A stretch of DNA of 19,994 nucleotides from an uncultured Verrucomicrobiales bacterium (GTDB taxonomy: Bacteria; Verrucomicrobiota; Verrucomicrobiia; Verrucomicrobiales; Akkermansiaceae). Position numbers and translations under genes: made by a program. Below, piece by piece: positions 9,301-17,900 of the stretch. Positions within the stretch are counted from its first letter, which is position 1. The number at the start of each line of letters is the position of its first letter. The notes under the pieces were generated by a model, which was given only the letters and a program-made list of their open reading frames with translations, made no database searches and was not told where the DNA came from. The stretch lies in assembly GCA_937916135.1 (NCBI GenBank), contig CALFTQ010000039.1, positions 1-19,994 of the forward strand, in the 5' to 3' direction.

Positions 9301-11689
9301 AATTATCCCCGGTAAATCTGACAAACCCGCCCGATAATCCGGCATCCACCGACAAAGCCCCGGCCCCACTGATAGAGCCGCCATAGGTCAGGTTCGCGGT
9401 CGAGTCTGCCTCAAACTTCACCTGCATACTGCCGGCCAGCGACACGTCACCCTGTAATCCGTAAAACTCAGAATATTTGTAGGTATCCTCCAGAATCTCG
9501 CCGCCTTCCACATACTCATACCGGTGGTGCACCCCTTCATGCATCACAAAGGTACCGCCGCTCTCCACCATCACATTACCCTCAAGGCGGGCATGACTTC
9601 CCAGCTCAAAAGTGGCGCCGCTCTTCACCGTCACCGCCATGGCCGCATCCGCATAGTGCCAGTCGTTCTCATGCACTGCCCGGTTGGCAGAAGTTCCGTC
9701 GATAGACCCCATGCCGTGCACAGTGTTCACCCCGCTCAGCACCACCTTACCATCGCTCACCACCAGTCCGCTGCCGTCATGGTGGGTCAGATTGGTGTAA
9801 ATGCCATTCAGTGTCCACGTGCCGTCTCCCTGGTAATCAATAAGCAGCGCGCCCTGTTCCGAATCGGAGAATGAGCCCAGATACGATGTTGCGCCCCCCT
9901 CCTTGTAAGTAAGGGTCACTCCGGTGGAAGAGCCGTTGGTAATCATGGCCTCTTCTGTAAGGGCATTGATGGTAAAGCGACCGGCAGCGTCTTCACTGCA
10001 ATACCAGTCCATGCTGTTGCCGTTCATGTCCAGCACACCGCCACCGGCGCCGAAAGTAAAATCGCGTACAATCTGGTTCGGGTCACTCACCACAACCCGG
10101 GCACCGCGGTTCACCAGCACATTGTAAGCTGCATGGCCACCCTGCTGCTGTAAGTAGGTTGTACCGCTGCCGCCCAGATTCAGCAGGGCATTCGTATCCC
10201 CCGTGCCGTCTATATACAAATCACCTGCGCCCATCTTGCGCCATTCATACATATAGTCATCCGGGTTCGTAAGCCGCACATGGACCGAAGCCCCTTCGTT
10301 TACCACGTAACCGGCTGAGTTCAGGAGATTTGATTCACCCTCGGCTGATTGAATGACATAGCTGGCGTCACCGGCTTCACGGGCATTGAACTCCACATAT
10401 CCCACCCCAAGATCCACCGTATCCTGCAGCTCTATGATATTCTGGCTCTGAGTAGCGGTAAACACCAGATTCTCATTGAAGAAATAATCTGCCCGCTTAT
10501 TATTCAGATACGCCACTGCATCGTACGCATACCAGTTCTGCAAATCCTTTATCCCCGATAAGTCGGCCCACGTATTCATCCCGGACTTCAGGGCATTGTA
10601 TTCTCCCAGCACATTGCCGGCTGCATCCGTTGCAAGGCCATAGAACACCGTCGTGCTGTTCCCATCCTTATCACGATAATAATCCCCGGTCCAGGTTACG
10701 GCATTTAGCTGCACCAGATTAGTGGAACTCATGTTCACCCGTTCATTGAACGACTCCAGCGTATCGTGGGTCCAGGTCACATTACCTCGTGCATACCCGT
10801 TAGTCGAACCGCCGGACTGCTGGGCAGCTATATACTCATAACGCTTGGTATCCTCGTTATATATGAAAACCGGACTACCCGAGTCACCTGCCCTGATTGC
10901 ATTCGGCAGGGGATTCTCCGGCCCTGCCCCCAGACCGGATGCATAGCGGGTATCCAACGCAACTGTTATATTGGTCGTATTAGCAAGTGTCGTGGCCGAT
11001 GTAATCTCATTGATACCGCCTATGATGTAGGAATACGCACCCGCCAGACTCTCATAACCATTTATCTCCTCTCTCCAAACTCCCTTTGACCCTGCACCGA
11101 TATGGTACTCATAAGTACCAATCAACGTGCTCATATCCGTCACCGAAGTCGTTGGTATCCAGTTCACCTCTGTGGCAATCTTGCTCTGACGCTGCAGCAT
11201 GTAGTCGTACTGCCCACCGGCGCTGTCATTCGGAGCCAGGCGGAACACATCCGAATAGCGAATATCAATGCCCACATAATTAATAGCATGCTCCTCACCC
11301 ACCTGGCGCGTTCCAAATGAAGCATTTATGGTTCCATTGTGCAGCACTGTTGCAATAAACGATGGCGAAACGGCATTCAACGCACCTATGTCGTCCACAC
11401 TACTAGTCTCAAGCAGCCCCTGTTCCAGAGAGATAATGTGAGGCTCGTTCCCATTCGTGTACCGAATCACATATCCTCCCTCCTCCTGCCGGATATGTTT
11501 CAGCAAGGCATTTTCTCTGCTCCCCAGAGCATATCGACCCATATTCTGGGCATAATCTGTATACGTCTGAAACGACACATCGGGATGCATCACACCACCA
11601 GATGCAGAATAAGACGCCACCGCAAAACCTGTTGCAAACAGAATATTAAGCAAACTGCGACGGAGAGAAAGAGGCAGATGTAGTTTCAT
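347..11689 (-). CDS. Giant S6-family serine peptidase with beta-helix passenger and PEP-CTERM tail (3780 aa)
   Basis: Predicted secreted serine protease. A signal peptide (MKLHLPLSLR, then a hydrophobic core to about residue 30) is followed by an S6-type peptidase domain. The triad is inferred as His117 (SPSFIATVLHN), Asp162 (YDYMLQRQSKIATEV) and Ser270 (GDSGSP). Residues about 480-565 resemble the SPATE/IgA-protease passenger (EWRKMGAGDLYIDG, LDMNGNSM). The rest is low-cysteine, Gly/Ser/Thr/Asn-rich beta-helix sequence with PATR-like repeats, for example NTYTGGTTINSGTLT at 2060-2074. Boundaries with a W-x-G motif lie at Trp1680, 2272 and 2868, marking cassettes of about 594 residues. The tail (nt 350-424) is VPEPATATLSLLALA then a short stretch and RRRRKV. 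There is no C-terminal autotransporter barrel. The start is Met at 11689 because an upstream extension to 11806 would cross the promoter and precede the signal peptide. Substrate unknown. It is a paralogue of the gene at 11965-19428. Confidence 0.9.
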   Translation of the reverse strand: MKLHLPLSLRRSLLNILFATGFAVASYSASGGVMHPDVSFQTYTDYAQNMGRYALGSRENALLKHIRQEEGGYVIRYTNGNEPHIISLEQGLLETSSVDDIGALNAVSPSFIATVLHNGTINASFGTRQVGEEHAINYVGIDIRYSDVFRLAPNDSAGGQYDYMLQRQSKIATEVNWIPTTSVTDMSTLIGTYEYHIGAGSKGVWREEINGYESLAGAYSYIIGGINEITSATTLANTTNITVALDTRYASGLGAGPENPLPNAIRAGDSGSPVFIYNEDTKRYEYIAAQQSGGSTNGYARGNVTWTHDTLESFNERVNMSSTNLVQLNAVTWTGDYYRDKDGNSTTVFYGLATDAAGNVLGEYNALKSGMNTWADLSGIKDLQNWYAYDAVAYLNNKRADYFFNENLVFTATQSQNIIELQDTVDLGVGYVEFNAREAGDASYVIQSAEGESNLLNSAGYVVNEGASVHVRLTNPDDYMYEWRKMGAGDLYIDGTGDTNALLNLGGSGTTYLQQQGGHAAYNVLVNRGARVVVSDPNQIVRDFTFGAGGGVLDMNGNSMDWYCSEDAAGRFTINALTEEAMITNGSSTGVTLTYKEGGATSYLGSFSDSEQGALLIDYQGDGTWTLNGIYTNLTHHDGSGLVVSDGKVVLSGVNTVHGMGSIDGTSANRAVHENDWHYADAAMAVTVKSGATFELGSHARLEGNVMVESGGTFVMHEGVHHRYEYVEGGEILEDTYKYSEFYGLQGDVSLAGSMQVKFEADSTANLTYGGSISGAGALSVDAGLSGGFVRFTGDNSEHTGSKEIVAGGVVAETVAALGNTSEERWLVRGAGFIASGAFVEGYDALAHIDSASTGVLALMSDYATPIDLSTHKGLTIGALAGHTVNYGSEDTELTAYEGANGRYYWVLGGGGGELVVHSLLLGDVDLYLGSDASSTGKVTLTNTGNTFSGEVFFRGTGVILNALEGTLGESHFSVSYGNGLVASYVELLDRVEKASAGVLYVDRIADADIDLSEHAQLSIGASENVTYTGTVLWADGADYRFSAAADAFLVVKNELTGDRNVVVDAQTHSGGKVELRLAEEFGSDVTVQGNNSQTEGGDITLLMGADTRLLGELTLGAGGSFDLNGHIITLTQSVRGEGGALLDSTGRGELVMDASSGDLSLSGELNITTLRKIGQNDLELGTSGTVGSVYVQAGSLTLGGASVLSSDSTVHLADGALLNLGYETQAAISVDSPGASAEVHQSGSGLRRLASLQLAEGATARLTGDSGYTFWDESYGGASATLTVETANLDLNSQQSIDIDGTLSLTAEAVTLRSRGSADDMQRNIEHLHVGGGVLTVWEESWNTIWNIGALTGAGTLQWNSNTTHDTTSRMVLMGDGDFTGTITLNRDFRSDSRTHGAFIELASDYAARNADIILDGAGANAVASLALNTANAHIKGLAGNEHSFVYAGVSLAEAALSGNARPATSRSAVLSVDTGADKSFTYAGTIGNAGDTLEQGISLVKTGAGAQHFTGTVSLNDVTVTEGTLSFAADTLTLRGDVSLAYGSSLSMGDFSLEETRAFAVAAGAAGAEGSADFAGVLTLAGGSFVFDGAAVNSAYGQSEAALALNGVQMQGESQVISFTNAGALRANRTYVLSTGDWTGIRDKITLQGLDYYSASLSTNESGHLLLTLNMLDNSLLWDGTAERTEWSSDYFGSSERNIGSANVLFFDDAAGSRNVLVTGDSSAQQAVFASSEDYFVSSANGVATVGSLAQIGAGTTTLDGGVLVTGETQISSGALRMTATGQLQGHVGGDGTLVIDWGADVSGYYTLRDLGTLHLVSGSFGSSKVGYGAMGVEHIIVERGATYVQADNVTYSGHITARGGVLQLAGGGINGELSLAADTELYIRSGDVNLHSAIDWNGFSLEQTGNNNARVHIGGEAALENYTVKNGELWFDAQKVHRAGTLVVESGARLVMTHNASLEASQILLRGGSLLMRNGGGNNNSISADILVDESAIIGGASNGSLADVNGTISGTGVLTFVSYPDAASANKFVVNSLISDAASPLALVVDGAKVNLAAANTYTGGTTINSGTLTVAQARALGTGDVAVNGGTLALETDFAVGKLRGSGGSINVNAHALEINDAVYAGSITGTGALIKAGSAQAELSGEVTMSSLAVQSGSLLVSGSLDVAEPIQVLPGAVLTLAGEVTYHSAIQNAGVVNLSEGCVFDLDVRSGVNGYFSLITGAGSISGAELSAANFLLQGSSLGGVTCVISQTGSDLGVTLSGFGRELSWSGQAGGTWDTESGNWLTQEGETTAFRMLDVLHFGAEAETTTLNVECTVIASSLTVDGGDYRFTGIPIEVQDAVSVAAGASAAFESGLQIDGGLSLAGRLSMAVNQNQSLNLTSSGGSLTKTGSGTLSLVSDAQSLGFESVTVGGGGLRVEVATTADSVELDSETELALVHEKGDSVLGSVQGAGATLSKSGAGNLEIAGATVDTMTLKGGGETRLTGTVETQHLSLGLGSVVLENGASVTATRLTAGNTANNQATRITVEEGAALTVTGDNMRDDTDSDMLLAHWKSCATVLQLTGGELNVENTYVLMGWDTGGTLQADAGTANLLGIRFSSNRGNSDALRLGSAAEGSAVINIGSYGIQNIGASDFVELGRGTIRATADWTATASSSESGSGAITLVSKDYGTVIDTNGYSVSIDSALAGDGLLRKTGDGVLNVNGDVSAYTGIVDVAGGSLVATANLAHIRLSSGGSLVGTPSLNEGMELIANGGMVDGNLVLNGGVLSFSEEIMNSGAPMLTVADGYTISFAEGVSQQIISIENVMDIQSGDYHLVDGTFAEGISGAQFSLGGISSFVMAEIDVRENGLWLGLTAYEGGLQIWTGTNESHTWSTTVFGSEENKGVSTLLFTDAAENRNVVLAESVDAAALVFENSQAYNINYSNVNSVLSIDSLELKGSGSVRVNAALDVTGATIAVDKGTLELNGTATLDDAASITLTNGGVLNICSSTQTLHNLSMDATSGVIDIGGGGVLHLHDYSGAGSIGVGTVHTYGNVGFVAGAGLKSLLVQQGHTTLSGELAPEHITLATGTQLSLDSALNLGAGTLLTVQGAAALNADLVLAGGTMHVALTEQNGNASFTVNGTVSGSGGCLFNGGGTLTFANNVDLGSFTQADNAATNFNAVTTLNTLNVSGGTVNIVGTTTVNNLNATGSGTVNVAGTGVLTIHTDSMTLNPASLELAEGATLNLERGAYQLVDGNILSNDKAIINFSGTSMKAAGGATNTTFNGTFNVLSDATLDVSTKNDGILHGPNISGVMNISEGKTLTVTGESVGTRLQINEGAVLLLQNGATVNRTDNGAFYVKGSLATAENADATFRSRDDIHLNYINASKGLEDTGGSIDVADGASLVLDINKMTSYGKAELNVGRNASLDLTGTNNVSLGSDTTMNLGKGGSIAFSKVEFSNRGAADNATVKGALASYVLTNGHVKSTAEADATIGQQLVNSSVENAGGGTLTVSNSANTITSLEATSGNVKLSENMEVQSLSAASGKTVTVVAGKNIAMAGGVSLGTNGGDATLAARSDYSLARLMEGASFTIRDMSLTNTTLTAAIGAAPVKLQNVTASNVVLSQGRFTMQGATPTVGMGATGNSMLTYVEGVSGIINGATLTLVADPSIPMGGATAMVDLEFVFTGFSTETAYAAGSLAGLESAYGIKFGGLLGELLQVATESVAAADTLSAGESISHAAAASCTVSYGAGTGSNVGSLVITISGLSVPEPATATLSLLALAALAVRRRRKV
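3088..6652 (-). repeat. Two tandem ~594-residue beta-helix cassettes inside the giant gene
   Basis: A boundary motif recurs: a strand ending in a short sgL..l segment, then W-[DST]-G, a second Trp further on, and an F..xxLxF segment. It is seen at Trp1680 (LLWDGTAERTEW), Trp2272 (LSWSGQAGGTW) and Trp2868 (IWTGTNESHTW). The spacings are 592 and 596 residues. The first and third boundaries are clearly related (VLFFDDAAGSRNVLV versus LLFTDAAENRNVVL). The paralogue has only one such boundary (Trp1535, YWEGNADVL), and the residues after the last boundary are similar in number (912 and 952). I infer insertion or duplication of two cassettes here. Sequence similarity between whole cassettes was not measured. 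Confidence 0.5.
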
Positions 11690-11708
11690 AAGATAAATAT
11701 TGTCAAGG

Positions 11709-11737
11709 ATACTACTCTTCGGCGTGAAGCATGTCAA
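11709..11737 (-). promoter_or_regulatory. Sigma-70-type promoter of the 3780-aa gene
   Basis: On the minus strand TTGACA (11737-11732) is separated by exactly 17 nt from TAGTAT (11714-11709). The -10 ends 19 nt before the ATG at 11689, so transcription should start near 11702 and give a leader of about 12 nt. The leader is A/T-rich (after the -10: CCTTGACAATATTTATCTT) and shows no Shine-Dalgarno match. The other giant gene has the same arrangement. The promoter lies inside the open frame that extends upstream of Met 11689, which supports that start. Confidence 0.75.
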
Positions 11738-11870
11738 GCCCCCATCGCGTCCATTTATTGCTCCAGCGATACGCCTATATCCCCCCAGCGCCGCCAGGCC
11801 TGCCAACTCTGTAAATCCAGAATCGGAAACTCTAAAAACTCACTAAATTGGAACTTGTGGGGGTACATTG

Positions 11871-11902
11871 TCGGAGCACGGGACTGAAGTCCCGTGCTCC
11901 GA
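11871..11902. repeat. Perfect 15-bp-arm palindrome between the two giant genes
   Basis: TCGGAGCACGGGACT (11871-11885), the two bases GA, then AGTCCCGTGCTCCGA (11888-11902) form a perfect inverted repeat. It folds as a 14-bp stem closed by a TGAA tetraloop. It lies about 60 nt after the stop of the upstream giant gene and about 130 nt before the promoter of the next. No U-run follows on either strand, so a simple intrinsic terminator is not supported. A related half (ACTGAAGTCCCGT then a diverged CCCCGA end) recurs at 19625-19642, which suggests a dispersed repeat. Confidence 0.75.
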
Positions 11903-11926
11903 TGGCGACAAACACCAATTTGATAT

Positions 11927-11957
11927 TCCGGCAAAGCAATATTCTTTAATTGCCGGA
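11927..11957 (-). terminator. Weak stem-loop just after the 2487-aa gene
   Basis: TCCGGCAA (11927-11934) and TTGCCGGA (11950-11957) are perfect 8-bp arms with a 15-nt loop, starting 7 nt beyond the TGA stop (11967-11965) on the minus strand. An alternative smaller hairpin, ATTGC-CGGA-GCAAT, occupies 11949-11962. Position fits a 3'-end structure. There is no U-tract, so a terminator role is only a possibility. Confidence 0.35.
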
Positions 11958-11964
11958 GCAATAA

Positions 11965-14900
11965 TCATTTCCTTCTGCGGCGGGCGGCAAGCCCGGCCAG
12001 CGCCAGCAGGCTCAGCGTAGCTGTAGTGGGCTCAGGCACATGCACCACCAGCAGACTTCCCACGTTGTCAATAACCTGGTACTTCACGAAATAATCGTTC
12101 TGATCCGCCATATCATCAAAGAACACAGATGCCTGCACCTGCACGGAAACATCCGTAGCAGAATCGATAAGCATGGGCAGGGAGAAGCCCTGCACACCGG
12201 TGAAGAGAGCCAGTGATTCGCCATAATCCAAGGCCTCCACACTCGCCAGCAGATTTTCACCCATCTTCAGGAAGTTGCCGAAGGTCAGCGCGCCATTCAG
12301 CACCACCGGATTACCGCTGTCAAGCCCGGTTATATCCAGGGTGGTACCATCTGCAATGGTCAGGCAGGCGGTGTTCAGCGTGGCACCGGCTCCGAAAGTG
12401 GCGGAGTTACTCACCATCACGGCAGCCTTTTCGCTGCTTGCATCGGCCCCGGTGTACAGCCCCACGGTTCTGCCGGTGGCAATCTCCATCAGGTTGATGG
12501 AAAGATCCGCCTGATTCAGCACAGTCACATCGCCTCCGCCGGCAACGATACCCATCAGGTTATTAGCGGCATTATCCACTGTCAGGGTTGCACCACCCTT
12601 GCTGGCATTATCAATCACCGAGTTGGTCAGCTTGTTACTCAGCGTACGAGAGGTCGAGGAATCATTCTTCAGATAGCCATTGACGAGCTCAAAGTCACTG
12701 TTACTCACCGAGTACTCACCATCATTGCTGTTGTTCACCAGGCTGGCTTCATTCATGCTCAGATGGTTGGTTATAATAACACCATCCGCCACGTTCGTGA
12801 GAGAGGAACCTTCTTCCAGCACAATGGCTGAGCCCGTGCGCCCCCAGATCTGACCGGTCACCTTCAGGGCGACATCCTGAGCAAGGCGCACCGTACCGGT
12901 CGCCTTGCCCCCCTGAGAGCCATCAATCATGCCTACCACGTTTTCCGCCGCCGTGAGGGAAAGCACCAGCTCACCATTCTTGGGTTTCAGCGAACTGGCA
13001 GTAACGCGGGATGCGATTTCAACAGTACCGGAACCATCTTTCATAATATGGCCCAACGCGTCATCGCCATCCGCATGGATACGCCCCGTCATTTTCACGG
13101 AGGCTTCTTCACTGACGTTGAACGTAAGGGTGCGGGCATTGCCGCCGCGCATGCGTACGTTGGACTCTATCGTGTTCTCACCGTCTTCAACTCTGATGGT
13201 GAAGTTCTGGTTAAGATCCAGAGCTGCCGAATACTTGACACCATAACTACCACCAGCGCCGGTAATGGTAGCACCATTCTTCAGGGTCAGTCCCCAGGAT
13301 CCCATCGTCTGGCGGGTATTGCCGAAATCCAATGTGCCACCGTCCACCGTAATGCTCTTGTTCGACTGGTTATAATCCAGCATGTCGGAGCCGGAGCCGG
13401 CAAAACGCATGGTACCGCCGGCATTCACTGTCACGTTCGTATCCACCACCTTGTTATTATCACCCTTAATCAACAGCTCACCGCCGTTGACAGTGACCGC
13501 GCCTTTCAGAATAGATGCATCTCCCCCAGTGGGATTAAGCTCCAGCGTGCCGCCATTGATAACCACGGCAGAGGTACCCAGCGCTCCATCCGTCGCCGTG
13601 CGCAGCGTGCCCTCGTTCACCGTGGTAGTGTTAGCATAGGTATTGGCCTTGGTCAACACCAACGTGCCTTCACCGTCCTTGGTGATAGAGCCCTTGCCGG
13701 ATGCTCCATCTGCATGAATGAGGCCGCTCACCGTCAGTGTTGCCCCCTCACTTACATCGTAGTTGAGGTTATTACCGCTGCGCAGACGCGTAGTGGCAGA
13801 GATGGTACTGCTGCCGCTGGTTGCATAAATGGTGGAATTATTACTGTTAAAGTCCAGAGCGGCCTGCTTTCCATTATTGTAGGAACCACCATCGCCGCTC
13901 ACAGTCGCACCATCACTGAGGACCAGGCTCCAGCCACCCATCGTCTGGCGGGTATTGCCAAAGGCCAGAGTGCCGCCACTCACCGAAATAGTCTTGTTGC
14001 TGGCATCGAAGTCAAGCGTGTCGCATACGGATGTATCACCGGTATCACTGGCAAAAGTAAAAGTTCCACCATTCTTCACGGTGATATCACCCTTCAGAAT
14101 TTTAGCGCCCTTGGCACTCGCCGTGCCGCCATCCAGCACGAGGTGCGTCCTGAGCTCAGAAGTCTGATTCAGATTCACGCCGGACTTCAAGTTCAGCGAA
14201 GAAAGGTTATTGAACTCCGAATGGAAGCTCAACTCACCACGACCTTGCACCTCCAGTGCCGTATCACCCTGCACCGCCACAAGACCATTCAGGCGGAGGC
14301 CATTGCCAGCGAAACGCATAGTGACCACACTCGTCTCGTCAGTAGCGCCGAGGGTCACTGCGGTGGCTACAGCTGCCCCCGTCGTGGCAAGAGTCGCACC
14401 AGCGGTCAACTGCACACTGCCGGTTGTGGCCTCGCGCACTTGCAGGGTTCCACCCTCACCCACATGGAGAGAGCCCTCCCCCTCTATAGCGGACTGCACA
14501 TCCAGCGTCGCCCCTTCCACATGCACCTGAGCCCCGGACTCAATCTCTAAGGTTCCGGTAGAAATCTGCCCGGTTCCTTTCAGCGAAGCAGAGTCCTGCA
14601 CGTACATAGAATCGGAAGTCACCGCAGCATTGACCACCAGCGCACCGTCTCCATACTTTTCAAGAGAAGTGGCCGAAAGGGCGGAGTTGATGGTGAAATC
14701 CTGAGCTACGTCAAACAAGCCGGTGTTGATGGACGGGCTGCCGGGCACACCCAGAGTATACAAATCGCCCTTTCCGGAGAACACAACCTTGGCCCCTGAT
14801 TGCAGCACATCGGCATTCCCCTCCCAGTACCCATAGCCCTCCTTCATGCTGAACACGGCACTCAGGCCGCTGCTGCCGGCCGTCAGCGTTGCGCCCAGGT

Positions 14901-17900
14901 ACCCGCGCTCACTTTGCGTAATCTTGCCCTCGAATGCGCTCCAGTCACCGGATGCCAGCAAATAGCTGGTTCCCAGCTGAATGGCATTCTGATTCGTAAA
15001 CGAGATACCGAGGCTCTGCAGTCCGGCATCGGCAGACACTCCACCGACAGCATTCAGAGAAGCCGCCGTACTGTCAAAAGCGCCAAAGCTGATCTCACCA
15101 CCACTGATTACGAGCGAGTTCGTGAGCGTTGCACTGGCGCCGGCCGTGCCAGCGAGAACGTTGAGACGCTGTCCCGGGTCGAGATAATAATCTCCTCTGC
15201 CCATGGTCAGCTCTGCCCCCTGCGCAATGCTCACCTCTCCATGCACTATAGGAGCACGGCTGAAAATCAGTTTTCCCGCCAGAGCGCTCACATCATGCAC
15301 GTTCGACTGTTTCGTGAAAGTCTGCGTTCCGCTGCCGTTCATCACAATATTCAGACCGTTAGCCGCGTCGCCAACAATACTACCGTTGAACGTGTAGTCG
15401 CCATCCCCGGTAATGGTCAGCGTGTTCAAGGCAGAGGAACCTGGGCCGCCTTGCCAACCGGTCTTCATCGGGCCGGCATACAGGTAAGTGTTCGCAGTGC
15501 CCTCCAGCCCCGCCACCTTGGCATTATTTGTATTGATTGCCAGGCCGGGGTGACTATCAGCATCGCCTTGCAGCGATATAACCATCCTATGGGCTGCTTT
15601 GTCGTGTGCCAGCTCCAGGTGCTGAATGGAGTAATCGTTCAGGCTGCTCCAACCGCCATACAGTTGCTTTACCACCAGAGTGCCGCTGAAATCATTCCCC
15701 CCCGTCAACCGCATGCGGCTGGTGCCGGAGGCATACCAGTTCGGGTTCGCAGACCACGTTATCTCACCGGCCCCCGTCAGGGAACCGATATTCCACTGGT
15801 GAGCCCACGAATTTGAGGTTTCCGTGATACTCAACGACTTACCATCATCTATATGGATATGGTTCACATTGTGCGTGATTCGCTGGTAATCCGTACTGGT
15901 CTGATTTGCCGTAATGGTGACATTTTCTGCAATTTTCAGGGTACCGCCGATATTCTGAGTCCCATTCGACTGGAGATACCCCAGGCTTATGTTTGCGGTG
16001 GCCAGTTCCAGCGTGCCACCATCTGCATTGAGATTACCGTGATAAATGCGGAACGTACCATTTTCCAGGCGCAGCGTGGCACCCTCTGCAGCCCCGATGG
16101 TGCCATTCACGTTGAACGTGCCTCCATCGGCATTGAGCTTGCCGGTTCCGGCAGTAGCGAGGACCTTAGCACCGGAGCCAATGGTTCCACCGTTACCATA
16201 CATAGTGCCACCGTTTTCCAGATTCACCTTATCGGACAAAGTCAGCCGATTCAGGCGCATCACGCCAGTGCCGGAAATGGTGGCAGCGTTTTCGGCATCC
16301 AGCCGGCCGCCATCACGCAGATTAAGAGTGGCCCCATCCTGCACGGTGAAGCTATCGTAATCCAGAGAACCACGGAGCTCAAGCGAGGTGCCCGCTCCGG
16401 CGAAGACCATATTTTTACCCCTCAGGGTACCACCTTCATTCACATTCAGGGTCCTGGCAGAAGCTGCGCTCTGCGTCTCATTCAGCTGCCAGACACCGCC
16501 GTTGTTGATATTCACGGTAGCGCCGGCAAAAACGCCATCCTCAGCCGTGGTCAGCAGCACGCGGCCACCGCCACCGGCCACATTCACGGTGCCGGAATAG
16601 CCGCTTGCCACATTAGCAAGGCGCACTTCGCCACTGCTCCAGCCCCTGCCATCCACGTTCAGCGTATCCGAACCGGAAAGCGCATAGTTCACCACCAGGG
16701 TGCCACCACCACCCAGATTCAGACTGCTCAACTTCTCGGAGGTGCCGGCTGCGCCATACTGCACCGTGGTGCCGGAGAGCGCGCCGATGCCCAGCTGACT
16801 GTGGCTGCTGAGGTCGAGCTGGGTGGTGGTGTCGCCCGTAAGCCCGATGACACCGGAGGAATCGGTATGTATCACGTCGAGCGTATCGGCTGCGTTCTCA
16901 AACTGCACCATCACGCCGCCGGCATTCACCAGCCACTTGTTGGTGGTATCAGCGGCGGCGGTACCGCTCAGCTGCAACTGGCCACGGTTAAGCGTCTTGC
17001 TCACCCCGTCCGCCACCTCACCGCTGAAGGCGAACGTGCCGCCATCGGTGCCGGCATCCACCGTCATGGCGCCGGTGCCGGTCACACTGCCGGCGTAGGA
17101 GGTGGTGGAATCCACCCCCTCATTAAACTGCACGGCAAAGGTGCCGCCATTCAGCACCACATCGCCTTTGTGGCCGAAGTATGCGGCATACTTGCCGGTA
17201 TCCTCCAGCACCTGGCCACCTTCCACATACTCCTTGGTGTGGCGCACCCCCTCGCGCATCACATAGGTGCCGCCGCTCGCCACCGTCACATTGCCGGTAA
17301 GGCGGGCATGACTGCCCAGCTCGAATGTACCGCCATCGGTCACAGTCACGTTCATTGCGGCATCGGCATAGTGCCAGTCATCCTCATGCGAATAGCGGTT
17401 CTCATTGCGCCCTGAGGCAGAGCCGGAGCCGTGGATGGTGTTCGTGCCTCGCAGCACCACGGCGCCGTTGTCCACTTGCAAGCCACTGGCGCTATGTTGC
17501 AAATTGGTGCGGATGCTGTTGAGCACCCAGGTACCCTCCGCCACATCGTAGATAATCTTCAGACTGCTGTCGGCGGAGTCGGCAAAGGAACCCGCATAGG
17601 TCGTATCTCCGGCTTCCTTGTAGGTGAGGGTGGTGCTGCCGCTGTAATTGGCCACCAGGGCATCCTCGGTCAAGGCATTGATGGAGAAGCCGGCCCGGGT
17701 AGAATCCGCCTCCTCGGCCGTGGTGTACCAGACCATGCTGTTGCCGTTCATATCCAGCGTGCCGCCGCGGTTGCCGAAGGTCAGGTCGCGCTTGATTTGT
17801 TCCGCATCGCTGATAACCACCGTGGCCCCGGTATTCACCAGCACATTGTAGGCTGCATAGCCCCCCTCACGATTCAGGTAGGTCTTGCCGCTGCCGCCCA

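Noticed and set aside
11701..11706. Second TTGACA close to the start of the 3780-aa gene
   Set aside because: It lies only 12 nt before the ATG, so a matching -10 would be inside the coding region. It is downstream of the better-supported promoter.
11690..11806. N-terminal extension of the 3780-aa protein to an upstream ATG at 11806
   Set aside because: It would put 39 non-hydrophobic residues before a clear signal peptide and run through the promoter core at 11709-11737.
13048..17415. Long plus-strand open frames (about 500 codons at 13048-14550 and 520 codons at 15853-17415) antisense to the 2487-aa gene
   Set aside because: They are frame shadows of a GC-rich, repetitive coding strand. 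Their translations are rich in His, Gln, Ile and Thr with no recognisable domain, while the minus-strand frame is continuous and has a signal peptide, catalytic motifs and a sorting tail.
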